Source: Burkholderiaceae bacterium
GTDB taxonomy: Bacteria; Pseudomonadota; Gammaproteobacteria; Burkholderiales; Burkholderiaceae_C
Direction: 5' to 3'
DNA length: 64,000 nucleotides
Assembly (NCBI GenBank): GCA_919902775.1
Contig: CAKKRJ010000007.1
Location: 248,001 to 312,000, forward strand
Part shown: positions 26,693 through 34,711 of the stretch, piece after piece
Numbering within the stretch: position 1 is the stretch's first letter
How the letters are laid out: the number at the start of each line of letters is the position of its first letter
Program-made: the position numbers and the translations under genes
Notes under the pieces: model-generated
What the model was told of the DNA's origin: nothing
Databases searched by the model: none
The model's input: the letters and a program-made list of their open reading frames with translations, nothing else

Positions 26693-28393
26693 ATGGGTGC
26701 ATATACCAATCCAATTTATCCCTACAAGTCGCCAGCCGACTTGATGTCCACGCCGCCGCAGCGCCGGCCCCTGATCGTCATTGGTGCCGGTCCGGTGGGT
26801 TTGGCGGCGGCCATCGACGCCCGCCTGCAAGGCCTGGATGTGCTGGTTCTGGACGACGACAAAACCGTCTCGGTGGGTTCGCGGGCCGTGTGCTATTCCA
26901 AACGCGCACTGGAAATCCTGGACCGCTTGGGGGTCGCCGATCAGGCCTGCGCCATGGGCGTGAGCTGGAACATTGGCCGCACCTTCCTGGAGCAAGAAGA
27001 GGTGTACCAGTTCAACCTGGTGCCCGACGCCGGTCACAAGCGCCCCGGCATGATCAATTTGCAGCAATACCACATCGAAGAAATGCTGGTTGCGCGTGCT
27101 TTGGCGTTGGGCGCTGACATCCGTTGGCAGCACAAAGTGACAGCCGTCACGCCAGCCGCCGACCACGCCACGCTCACGGTGGAAACGCCTGACGGCCCCT
27201 TCGACATCGAGGCCGACTGGCTGGTGGTGGCCGACGGCGCGCGCAGCCCCATTCGCCGCCATCTGGGCCTGGACATCGAAGGCCGCGTTTTCCAGGACCG
27301 CTTTTTGATCGCGGACGTGATCATGAAAGCCGACTATCCCGCCGAGCGCTGGTTCTGGTTTGACCCGCCGTTTCACCCCAACCAGAGCGTGCTGCTGCAC
27401 AAGCAAAGCAACAACGTCTGGCGCATCGACTTTCAGCTGGGCTGGGACGCGGACCCAGAAGAAGAAAAGAAACCCGAAAAAGTCATTCCGCGCCTGCAGG
27501 CCATGCTGGGCGACGACCGGCCTTTCGAGTTGGAGTGGGTCAGCATTTACACCTTCCAGTGCCGGCGCATGACCGACTTCCGCCATGGCCGCGTGCTGTT
27601 CGTGGGCGATGCTGCCCACCAGGTCTCGCCTTTTGGCGCGCGCGGTGCCAACTCGGGCTTTCAGGATACCGACGACCTGATGTGGAAGCTGGCCCTCGTG
27701 ATTCAGGGCCAGGCCAGCGATCAGCTGTTGGACACTTACGCGCACGACCGCCAGTTTGCCGCCGACGAGAACATCATGAACTCGACGCGCTCGACCGACT
27801 TCATCACGCCCAAGAGCCGCACCAGCAAGACCTTCCGCAACCAGGTGCTGGCGCTGGCCAAGCACCACCCGTTCGCGCGCAAGCTGGTGAATTCGGGTCG
27901 CCTGTCCGTGCCCTCGTTCCTGACCGGCTCGGCACTCAACACGCCCGACGCCGACACTTTTGCAGGCCAGATGGTGCCCGGCGCGCCGATGGACGATGCG
28001 CCCGTGCAAGTGAATGGCCAGGACGCCTGGTTGCTCGATCAGGTCGGCAAGGGCTTTCAGGCTTTGTTGTTTGTGGACGCGCAGCCCGCGCCGGAGGTGT
28101 TGGCCCAACTCGCTGGCTTGCAAGCGTCCGGTGGGAGCGCGCCCCTGCGCGCGAATGCCCAAGCGGTCAAAGTGACGCCGCTCATCGTCGCCTCATGCCC
28201 GCTGGAATTGCCCGGCATGCAGGTCATCGTCGATGCCCAGGGCCTGGTGGCTAAACGCTACGACGCCCAACCAGGCACCTGCTACTTGCTGCGCCCCGAC
28301 CAGCATGTGGCGGCCCGCTGGCGCACGCTGCAGATGGCCCCGTTGCAAGCCGCGCTGGCCCGAGCCCTTGGCCACCACATTGGCCAAGCCTGA
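26693..28393 (+). CDS. FAD-dependent monooxygenase (MhpA/PHBH class)
   Basis: A 566-residue class A flavin hydroxylase. The FAD motif IVIGAGPVGLAAA covers residues 28-40, the DG motif ADGARSPIRRHLG about 180-192, and the GD motif VGDAAHQVSPFGARGANSG about 304-322. A thioredoxin-like C-terminal domain follows. Relatives hydroxylate aromatic acids such as 3-(3-hydroxyphenyl)propionate with NAD(P)H and O2. Residues 480-490 (GGSAPLRANAQ) are encoded by a REP-type palindrome at 28131-28156, an odd in-frame insertion. The DUF2783 gene follows after 18 bases. The AT-rich leader has a candidate operator GTAAACTG.../...TAAATTAC at 26616-26645. Confidence 0.88.
   Translation: MGAYTNPIYPYKSPADLMSTPPQRRPLIVIGAGPVGLAAAIDARLQGLDVLVLDDDKTVSVGSRAVCYSKRALEILDRLGVADQACAMGVSWNIGRTFLEQEEVYQFNLVPDAGHKRPGMINLQQYHIEEMLVARALALGADIRWQHKVTAVTPAADHATLTVETPDGPFDIEADWLVVADGARSPIRRHLGLDIEGRVFQDRFLIADVIMKADYPAERWFWFDPPFHPNQSVLLHKQSNNVWRIDFQLGWDADPEEEKKPEKVIPRLQAMLGDDRPFELEWVSIYTFQCRRMTDFRHGRVLFVGDAAHQVSPFGARGANSGFQDTDDLMWKLALVIQGQASDQLLDTYAHDRQFAADENIMNSTRSTDFITPKSRTSKTFRNQVLALAKHHPFARKLVNSGRLSVPSFLTGSALNTPDADTFAGQMVPGAPMDDAPVQVNGQDAWLLDQVGKGFQALLFVDAQPAPEVLAQLAGLQASGGSAPLRANAQAVKVTPLIVASCPLELPGMQVIVDAQGLVAKRYDAQPGTCYLLRPDQHVAARWRTLQMAPLQAALARALGHHIGQA
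28131..28156 (+). repeat. REP-like palindrome inside the FAD monooxygenase gene
   Basis: A complete copy of the GTGGGAG...GAAT unit, with hairpin core GCGCGCCCCTGCGCGC, lies in frame in the 3' part of the monooxygenase gene and encodes roughly GSAPLRANA. The other copies of this unit in the window are intergenic. The reading frame stays open through it. Confidence 0.85.
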
Positions 28394-28411
28394 ACTGCAG
28401 CAAGGATTGAC

Positions 28412-28654
28412 ATGAGCACCGACATGAACACCGCTTTGATCACAGACCTGAATTTCCATGAAGCAGGCCGCCGCTTCTTCCGCGATTTTTCACCCGGCGA
28501 CGAGTTTTATGAACACCTGATCGAAGCCCACAACGGCCTGAGTGACGAACAAAGTGAAGCGCTCAACGCCCGCCTGATCCTGCTGCTGGCCAACCACATT
28601 GGCGACTTGCAAGTGCTGCGCGCAGCGCTGCAAGCCGCGCGCCAAGCCGCTTGA
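28412..28654 (+). CDS. DUF2783 domain protein
   Basis: An 80-residue protein with no membrane segment or signal peptide. It contains DFSPGDEFYEHLIEAHNGLSDEQS and ALNARLILLLANHIGDLQVL, which I recognise as DUF2783. Such small proteins commonly sit directly after FAD monooxygenase genes like the one ending 18 bases upstream. Its function is unknown; a helper of the hydroxylase is a reasonable guess from the gene pairing. It is predicted mostly helical. Confidence 0.75.
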   Translation: MSTDMNTALITDLNFHEAGRRFFRDFSPGDEFYEHLIEAHNGLSDEQSEALNARLILLLANHIGDLQVLRAALQAARQAA

Positions 28655-28673
28655 GCAGCACCCGCCAAGTGAC

Positions 28674-28822
28674 GTGCTCCCACAAGGGTTCGGGTTTTTT
28701 GTAGGAGGCCGCCCCTGCGGCCGAGGCATTCGCGCGCAGGGGCACGCTCCCACAGGGTTCAGTTTTTTCGTGGGAGGTCGCCCCTGCGGCCGAATGCATT
28801 CGCGCGCGGGGCGCGCTCCAAC
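28674..28822. repeat. REP/BIME-like repeat cluster
   Basis: At least four palindromic units in alternating orientation: GTAGGAG with GGCCGCCCCTGCGGCC (28701-28725), its sister GCGCGCAGGGGCACGC with TCCCAC (28728-28753), then GTGGGAG with a slightly changed core (28770-28794) and a last GCGC unit (28798-28822). A broken unit end (GTGCTCCCAC) precedes them at 28674-28683. The period is about 70 bases, so the pair has been duplicated in tandem. It lies between two convergent genes. Confidence 0.88.
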
Positions 28823-28827
28823 AAGAC

Positions 28828-29520
28828 TCAGCAGGCGAAGTCCGGGTCGCCAGGCCGCAGCAGCTTGGCCGCAGAGCAGCGCATGCCCGCCTGCGTGAGG
28901 CAGGCCACCAGATCGTCTATGGCGGCCTGCACATCCGCTGGGGCGCCTTCGTGCAGTGCCTCCACCACGATGAGTGCGCGCGTGGTCTGCGGTTGGATCA
29001 CCGAGCGCGCGCTCTGACGGTGGCACCAGCGGCGCGCATGTGTGCGGTTGCCGGCGTCGGCGAAGATCACTTCGCCGGGCTCCGGGTGTTCGACGGCACC
29101 CGAAAACTCCAGATGCTCTTCGCTGCCGGTGGCCGCACGCACCGTCAGGTCGCCTTCGATGCCGTCGAGGTCGAGCACCGCCACTGGCAAGGCCCAGGCC
29201 ACCGACAGCGCGTTGCACAGGTCCACCAGCGGATGCAGGCGCGGCAGTTGGCCGTCCTTGCGCAGCCGCCGCAGCAGGGCCTCGGCGGCGCAGCGGTATT
29301 GCGTGGGCTTGAGGCCCATGGCCGAGAAACCGCGGCGCCAGGCCTGGATGGGGACCGACTCGCCCTCGGCACCAGCCGCCAGGTGTGCCTTTGCGCGGGC
29401 CAGCAGGCGCTCGAACGCGGCATCGACGTTGGCGTCGGGTGTGACCCCCTCGACGCTCAGGACCATGGGGACGAGGCTCGGGAAACGCGACCAGATGTCG
29501 CTGCTGTGCCGGAAGTGCAT
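28828..29520 (-). CDS. stand-alone B3/4 tRNA-editing-type domain protein
   Basis: A 230-residue protein resembling the B3/B4 domain of phenylalanyl-tRNA synthetase beta chains. Segments such as SAMGLKPTQYRCAAEALLRRL, LPRLHPLVDLCNALSVAWALPVAVLDLD and EVIFADAGNRTHARRWCHRQS fit the stand-alone family. The known B3/4 domain edits mischarged Tyr-tRNA(Phe), but the role of free-standing copies is poorly known. The start at 29520 is set by homology. It is the last gene of a long minus-strand catabolic series, 29 bases after the FAD oxidase gene. Confidence 0.7.
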   Translation of the reverse strand: MHFRHSSDIWSRFPSLVPMVLSVEGVTPDANVDAAFERLLARAKAHLAAGAEGESVPIQAWRRGFSAMGLKPTQYRCAAEALLRRLRKDGQLPRLHPLVDLCNALSVAWALPVAVLDLDGIEGDLTVRAATGSEEHLEFSGAVEHPEPGEVIFADAGNRTHARRWCHRQSARSVIQPQTTRALIVVEALHEGAPADVQAAIDDLVACLTQAGMRCSAAKLLRPGDPDFAC

Positions 29521-29549
29521 AGGGGGTACTCGCGTCGGTTTAAAAAGAG

Positions 29550-30929
29550 TCAAGCGGCGGTGTCGAACATCTTGCCGGGGTTGAGCAGCGACAGCGGGTC
29601 CAGCGTGTGCTTGAGCTGGCGCATCAGGGCCAGTTCTTGCGGCGTGCGGCTCACGCTCAGCCAGGCCTTCTTGGACAGCCCCACACCGTGTTCGGCCGAG
29701 ATCGCGCCGCCGAGTTCGCGCAGGGGTTCGTAGACCAGCGTTTCGATGTGCTTTTGTGTCAGCGCATCGCCGCTGCCCACCGCCACGGCGATGTGCAGGT
29801 TGCCGTCGCCCACGTGGCCGAAGATCCAGCAATGGCCTGCCGGCCAGCGCGCCTTCACCGCAGAGCGCACGCCTTCGGCATAAGCCGCCATGTCGGCCAG
29901 TGGCAACGACACGTCGAATGCGAAGTCGGGGCCGTGCTGAAAGGTCAGCGAGACGCTTTCGCGCAGGGCCCACAAGGCGCGCCGCTGCGTCAGTGACTCG
30001 GCCAGCACCGCGTCATCAAAATACCCCAGGGCCTGGGCACTTTCGAGGGCGCTCTGCAAGGCCTCGTCGTCCGTGTCGACCACTTCGACCAGCACCTGGT
30101 AGGCGGCGATGTTCTGCAAAGGTGAGCGCCCCGAGGGGCTGCCCTTGACGGCCAGTTCAAAGTAGTCGCGCCACATCACCTCGAAGGCGCTCAGCCTGCC
30201 GCTGAAGGCTTTGTCGAGGTGGCGCAGCAGGGCCAGCACCTGCTCGAAGCGCTCGCAGGCGAAGAGCATGGTGCGCGGCGTGTCCGTGGCCTCGTGCAGG
30301 CGCAGCACCGCGCGCGTGACCACGCCCAGCAGGCCTTCGCTGCCGATGAACAAGTGCTTGAGGTCGAAGCCAGAGTTGTTCTTCAACATGCGGTTCATCG
30401 ACGAAAGCACGGTGCCGTCCGCCAGCACCACTTCGAGCCCCAGCACCGACTCGCGTGTCATGCCGTAGCGGATGACGCTGTTGCCGCCTGCGTTGGTGGC
30501 GATGCTGCCGCCGAGGGTGGCGCTGTCCCTGGCACCGAAGTCCACGCCGTATTGCAGGCCGTGCGCCTGCACGGCCTCGCGCAAGCGGCCCAGCACAACG
30601 CCGGCCTGCACCGTGGCCGTGCGGCCAACGGGGTCGATGGCCTCGATGCTGCGCATGCGCTCGGTTGAAATGATCAGTTCATGCGACGCGGCATCGGCGC
30701 CATGCACCAGGCCACTGAGCCCACCCTGCGCCACCACCGGCTGGCGATGCGCATGGCACAGCGCCATCACGGCGGACAACTCTTGCGTGCTGCTGGGCCG
30801 CACCAGCGCGCAGGCCTGCAGCCTGTCTTGGCGAAAGACACCGGCACCCCGCTCGGCCACGGCAGCGGCGTCCAGCAGCCCTTCGGTGCCAACGCAGCCG
30901 CGCAGGGCCTGGATCAAGGTGTCGTTCAT
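29550..30929 (-). CDS. FAD-linked oxidase, D-lactate/glycolate dehydrogenase (GlcD) type
   Basis: A 459-residue flavoprotein. An N-terminal FAD-binding PCMH domain (VVAQGGLSGLVHGAD, GARDSATLGGSIATNAGGNSVIRYG read as two motifs) is followed by the FAD-oxidase C domain, ending SAEHGVGLSKKAWL and LDPLSLLNPGKMF. Relatives oxidise D-2-hydroxy acids such as D-lactate, glycolate or 2-hydroxyglutarate and pass electrons to cytochrome c or quinone. It is in a minus-strand series after the M20 amidohydrolase gene, with 48 bases between. The substrate is not determinable. Confidence 0.85.
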   Translation of the reverse strand: MNDTLIQALRGCVGTEGLLDAAAVAERGAGVFRQDRLQACALVRPSSTQELSAVMALCHAHRQPVVAQGGLSGLVHGADAASHELIISTERMRSIEAIDPVGRTATVQAGVVLGRLREAVQAHGLQYGVDFGARDSATLGGSIATNAGGNSVIRYGMTRESVLGLEVVLADGTVLSSMNRMLKNNSGFDLKHLFIGSEGLLGVVTRAVLRLHEATDTPRTMLFACERFEQVLALLRHLDKAFSGRLSAFEVMWRDYFELAVKGSPSGRSPLQNIAAYQVLVEVVDTDDEALQSALESAQALGYFDDAVLAESLTQRRALWALRESVSLTFQHGPDFAFDVSLPLADMAAYAEGVRSAVKARWPAGHCWIFGHVGDGNLHIAVAVGSGDALTQKHIETLVYEPLRELGGAISAEHGVGLSKKAWLSVSRTPQELALMRQLKHTLDPLSLLNPGKMFDTAA

Positions 30930-30977
30930 GGCCTGCCCCAGGATGTTGGCATGCTCAAGCCCGCGAAACCCGATGGC

Positions 30978-32282
30978 CTAACTGCCACGCTTGGCGCTCA
31001 GGTAGCCCAGCGAGACATCGACCATGGCTTTGACACCGGTTTTCAGGGCCTTCTCGTCGATCGTGAACAGTGGCGAGTGGTTGGGCGCACCCGCTTTGTC
31101 GGCGTGCGGGCTGGCGTTGAGGAACCACATCACGCTGGGTGCCGCGCCCGAGAAAGCACCAAAGTCTTCTGCGCCCATGCCAGATGGCGCCTCGCGCACC
31201 ATGCCCTTGCCGGCGGCGCGCTCGAGCGACGGCAGCACGCTGGCGGTCAAGGCCGGGTCGTTCCTGAGCACCGGATAGGCCTGGATGATTTTCACATCGG
31301 CCGTGAGGCCCGAGGCTTCGGCCGTCTTCTGCGCCATGCGCACGATGGATTCATGGACCAGCTGGCGCGTCGGTTCGTGCAAGGTGCGGATGGTGCCGCC
31401 CAGCGTCACCGACTCGGGAATGATGTTGTTGCGGTTGCCGCCGGCAATCTGGCCCACCGAGACCACGACCGCGCCTTCCGAGAGGTTGGTCTGGCGGCTG
31501 ACGATGGACTGCATATTGGTCACGATCTGCGCGGCCGTGACGATGGGGTCCTTGGCTTGCCAGGGCATGCCGCCATGGCCGCCCGCGCCCTTGACGGAGA
31601 TCTGAAACCCGTCACCACTGGCGAGCACGGCACCGCGTTGCAGGGCAATCGAGCCAGCTGGAAATCCCGACGTGATGTGCTGCGCGAAGACGGCCTCCAC
31701 CTTCGGGTTGTCCATCACGCCAGCGGCCATCATGGCAAAAGCGCCCGAAGGCGAACCCATGGCGCCCCACTCCTCAGCGGGCTGGAACAGGAAGACGATG
31801 GTGCCGGCCAGCTGCGCACGCATGCTGGACAAGACCTGCGCCGCGCCCAGCAGCATCGCCACATGCGTGTCGTGCCCGCAAGCGTGCATGACGCCGGTTT
31901 CCTTGCCCTGCCACAGGGCCTTGGCCTGGGAGCGGAAGGGCAGGTCGTTGCGTTCCTCGACGGGCAGTGCGTCCATGTCGGCACGCAGCGCAATCACCGG
32001 CCCCGGTTTGCCGCCTTTGAGAACGGCTTTGATGCCGGTCTTGGCGATCCCGGTCTGGACTTCGATGCCCGGCATCGCCCGCAAGGCCTGCGCCACGTAC
32101 GCCGCTGTCTTTTCTTCTTGGTAGGAGAGCTCTGCATTCTGGTGCAGGTGGCGTCGCCAGGTCAGCACCTGCGCATCGACCGCGTCGATGAGGGCGTCGA
32201 CCTTGGGTTGCGCCATGGCGGGCGACCCGCTCAGGCCGAGGGTGAGCGCCAAGCAGGCTGCTGTGAGGGTTTTGCGGTTCAT
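30978..32282 (-). CDS. secreted M20D amidohydrolase (hippurate hydrolase-like)
   Basis: A 434-residue enzyme with a signal peptide (MNRKTLTAACLALTLGLSG, cleavage near AMAQ). The M20D metal site is seen as ADMDALPVEE and HACGHDTHVAMLLGAA, then FLFQPAEEWG, and later GAEDFGAFSG. Members hydrolyse N-acyl amino acids such as hippurate or indole-acetyl amino acids. A periplasmic location is unusual for this mostly cytoplasmic family. The neighbouring tryptophan-catabolic genes make an N-acyl aromatic amino acid a plausible substrate. REP repeats separate it from the Bug gene upstream. Confidence 0.83.
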   Translation of the reverse strand: MNRKTLTAACLALTLGLSGSPAMAQPKVDALIDAVDAQVLTWRRHLHQNAELSYQEEKTAAYVAQALRAMPGIEVQTGIAKTGIKAVLKGGKPGPVIALRADMDALPVEERNDLPFRSQAKALWQGKETGVMHACGHDTHVAMLLGAAQVLSSMRAQLAGTIVFLFQPAEEWGAMGSPSGAFAMMAAGVMDNPKVEAVFAQHITSGFPAGSIALQRGAVLASGDGFQISVKGAGGHGGMPWQAKDPIVTAAQIVTNMQSIVSRQTNLSEGAVVVSVGQIAGGNRNNIIPESVTLGGTIRTLHEPTRQLVHESIVRMAQKTAEASGLTADVKIIQAYPVLRNDPALTASVLPSLERAAGKGMVREAPSGMGAEDFGAFSGAAPSVMWFLNASPHADKAGAPNHSPLFTIDEKALKTGVKAMVDVSLGYLSAKRGS

Positions 32283-32304
32283 GGTGTTTCCGTTCTAAAA
32301 GCGC

Positions 32305-32400
32305 ATTCGCGCGCGGGGGCGCGCTCCCACAAGGGTGTGGGGTTTTTGTGGGAGGCCGCCCCTGCGGCCGAAGCATTCGCGCGCAGGGGCGCGCTCCCAC
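32305..32400. repeat. REP/BIME-like repeat cluster
   Basis: Three palindromic units in alternating orientation: GCGCGC-type (32305-32330), GTGGGAG with GGCCGCCCCTGCGGCC (32348-32372), and GCGCGCAGGGGCGCGC with TCCCAC (32375-32400). It lies in the 144-base gap between the Bug and amidohydrolase genes, inside a same-strand operon, where the hairpins could affect the message. Confidence 0.88.
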
Positions 32401-32426
32401 AGGGTTCGGGGGCTGGCTGGGCGTGC

Positions 32427-33395
32427 TCAATCGGCCTTGAAGCCCGAGGCTTTGACCACCGGCTCCCAGCGGGCGCGGTCGGCGGCATGCACTTTGGCGA
32501 ACTCGGCCGCGTTCAGGCCCGTGGCTTCCAGGCCCAGCGCGGCGGCCTTTTGCACCACGTCGGGATGGCGTGATGCTGCAGCGATGGCCGCCCCGATGCG
32601 CTGCACCGTGGCCGCAGGGGTCTTGGCGTGCATATACGCGCCGTACCAGGCGTCGCCCAACACGGTGGGGAAGCCCTGTTCGGCAAAGGTGGGCACGTCG
32701 GGCATCACCGGCGAGCGCTGTGCGCCCGATGTGGCCAGCATGCGAATGCGCCCGCTCTTGTGCAGCTCATACGGGAACTGGTCGATGCCAGCGACGATTT
32801 GCCCGCCCATCAAATCGTTGTTCAGCGGTGCGCCACCCTGGTAGGGCACGTGCGTGAGTTGCACGCCCGCTGCCTGGCCCAGCAGCATGCCCAGAAAGTG
32901 CAGCTGGCTGCCTGCTGCAGCGGTGCCGAAGTTGGCTTGCTTGGGGTTGGCCTTGTAGAAGCTCAGCAGATCGGCCAGGTTTTTGAGGGGGGCATTGCCG
33001 CCGGTGGCGATGGCCAGGGAATAACGCACGATTTGCGCGACCGGCACGAAATCGGCTTCGGTGTTGTAGGGCAGCTTGCTGAAGGTGAAGGGCGCAATCA
33101 CGATGGGCGCCGGTGGTGTGATGAGCACCACGCTGCCGTCGGCGGCGGCGTTCTTCAACGCTTCAGCGGCCACACGCCCACCCGCGCCAGGCTTGTTCTC
33201 GACGACGACGGTGGCGTTCAAAGCCGTGGCCATCTTCTCGCCCACCAGGCGCGCCATCACATCGGTGCCGCCACCGGGCGGAAAGCCCACCAGCAGGCGG
33301 ATGGTGGGCTTGTCTTGGGCCAAGGCCGCAGCGGCGCAGAACCATGCGGCGGTGAGGCCGAGTGCCCATTTTTTCATCGGGTGTTTGATAGCCAT
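32427..33395 (-). CDS. Bug-family solute-binding protein
   Basis: A 322-residue periplasmic binding protein. The signal region (MKKWALGLTAAWFCAAAALA) is followed by the Bug opening IRLLVGFPPGGGTDVMAR and VVENKPGAGGRVAAEAL. ATG at 33395 is supported by an AGGAGA site seven bases upstream; MKKWALG at 33377 is an alternative. No TctA/TctB genes are nearby. It sits directly after kynU in the tryptophan-catabolic series, so it may capture kynurenine, an aromatic acid or another substrate of these enzymes. That link is inference. Confidence 0.88.
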   Translation of the reverse strand: MAIKHPMKKWALGLTAAWFCAAAALAQDKPTIRLLVGFPPGGGTDVMARLVGEKMATALNATVVVENKPGAGGRVAAEALKNAAADGSVVLITPPAPIVIAPFTFSKLPYNTEADFVPVAQIVRYSLAIATGGNAPLKNLADLLSFYKANPKQANFGTAAAGSQLHFLGMLLGQAAGVQLTHVPYQGGAPLNNDLMGGQIVAGIDQFPYELHKSGRIRMLATSGAQRSPVMPDVPTFAEQGFPTVLGDAWYGAYMHAKTPAATVQRIGAAIAAASRHPDVVQKAAALGLEATGLNAAEFAKVHAADRARWEPVVKASGFKAD

Positions 33396-33447
33396 GTTGT
33401 TGTCTCCTAGGGGGTGGTTGATTTTGTGAACGGGGAAAACTTCTGCT

Positions 33448-34692
33448 TCAGGTCACGGCCTTGCGCGCCGTGAATTCCGGGCGGTCCCAGGACCGGGTGT
33501 GCATCACATCCTGGAGCACCGCCACGGCGTCCCAGATGTCGACATAACGCACGTACAGCGCGGCAAATCCAAAGCGCAGGATGTTGGGCGCACGGAAGTC
33601 GCCCACCACGCCGCGCGCGATCACCGCCTGCATGATGGCGTAGCCGTTTTCGTGGGTCAGCGCCACCTGGCTGCCGCGCTGTGCACCTTCGCGTGGACTG
33701 GCCAGGCCAAAGCCGTAGTCACCCAGTTGCTGGTCCACCAGGGCGATGAACAGGTCACCCAGCGCCATGCCCTTGGCGCGCAATTGCTGCAGGTCCACGC
33801 CGTCAAATGCCGTCAGCGCTTCTTCGAGTGCGATCAGCCCCAGCTGCGAGGCCGTGCCCACCAGCATGCGGTCGATGCCAGGGTGGGCCTCGTACTCGTG
33901 CGTGAATTCGAAGGGCCGGGCATGGCCGTGCCAACCGGCAATCGGCTGGCGCAGGTCGGCCAAATGGCGCTCGGCCACGAACACAAAGGCCGGCGCACCG
34001 GGGCCGCCGTTCAGGTATTTGTAGCCGCAGCCAACGGCAAAGTCGACGCCACAGGCGTTGAGCTGCACCGGCAGCGTGCCCGCGCTGTGCGCCAGGTCCC
34101 AGGCCACGAGGCCGCCCACGCGCTGCGCGGCGGCGGTGATGCGCGCCATGTCGTACAGGCGGCCGGTCTTGAAGTTCACTTCGGTCAGCGTCACCACGGC
34201 GAGTTGATCGCCGGCCTGCGCGATGGCCTGCTCCACGTCCTCGGGCGCCACGCAGCGCAACTCGGCGCCCATCAACTCGGCCACGCTGGCGGCCACATAC
34301 ATGTCGGTGGGGAAGTTGCCCAGCTCGCCAATGATCACGCGCCGCCCGGGCCGCAGCCGCAGCGCCGCGCCCAGCACCTTGAACAGGTTCACCGAGGTGG
34401 AGTCGCACACCACCACCTCGTGCGCCTTGGCGCCCACCAGGCGCGCGATGGTGGCGCCCACACGCAGCGGTGCCGGGTACCAGTCGGCGTCGTTCCACGA
34501 ACGGATCAGCCCGCGCCCCCATTCGTGCTCGATGGCATGGGTCATGCGCGCGGACACGCTCTTGACCAGCGCGCCCAGCGAATTGCCGTCCAGGTAGATC
34601 TCGCCCGCGGGCAGCTGGAACAGGTCGCGGCGCGCGGCCAGCGGGTCTTGCCGGTCGCGTTCGATCAGGGATTCACGGGTGATGGGGTTCAT
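33448..34692 (-). CDS. kynU: kynureninase
   Basis: A 414-residue PLP enzyme. It begins DPLAARRDLFQLPAGEIYLDGNSLG, contains CDSTSVNLFKVLGAAL, the DLAHSAGTLPVQL region with the PLP-contacting Asp, and the PLP lysine in GCGYKYLNGGPG. It cleaves kynurenine to anthranilate and alanine. The order kynB-kynA-kynU on the minus strand gives the complete tryptophan to anthranilate pathway. The start at 34692 lies 19 bases after the kynA stop. No anthranilate-degrading genes are in this window. Confidence 0.93.
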   Translation of the reverse strand: MNPITRESLIERDRQDPLAARRDLFQLPAGEIYLDGNSLGALVKSVSARMTHAIEHEWGRGLIRSWNDADWYPAPLRVGATIARLVGAKAHEVVVCDSTSVNLFKVLGAALRLRPGRRVIIGELGNFPTDMYVAASVAELMGAELRCVAPEDVEQAIAQAGDQLAVVTLTEVNFKTGRLYDMARITAAAQRVGGLVAWDLAHSAGTLPVQLNACGVDFAVGCGYKYLNGGPGAPAFVFVAERHLADLRQPIAGWHGHARPFEFTHEYEAHPGIDRMLVGTASQLGLIALEEALTAFDGVDLQQLRAKGMALGDLFIALVDQQLGDYGFGLASPREGAQRGSQVALTHENGYAIMQAVIARGVVGDFRAPNILRFGFAALYVRYVDIWDAVAVLQDVMHTRSWDRPEFTARKAVT

Positions 34693-34711
34693 GGGTTGCT
34701 CAAATCAAGGT

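Noticed and set aside
30681..32573. 630-codon plus-strand open frame opposite the amidohydrolase and oxidase genes
   Set aside because: Composition typical of a shadow frame; both minus-strand genes have clear family motifs.
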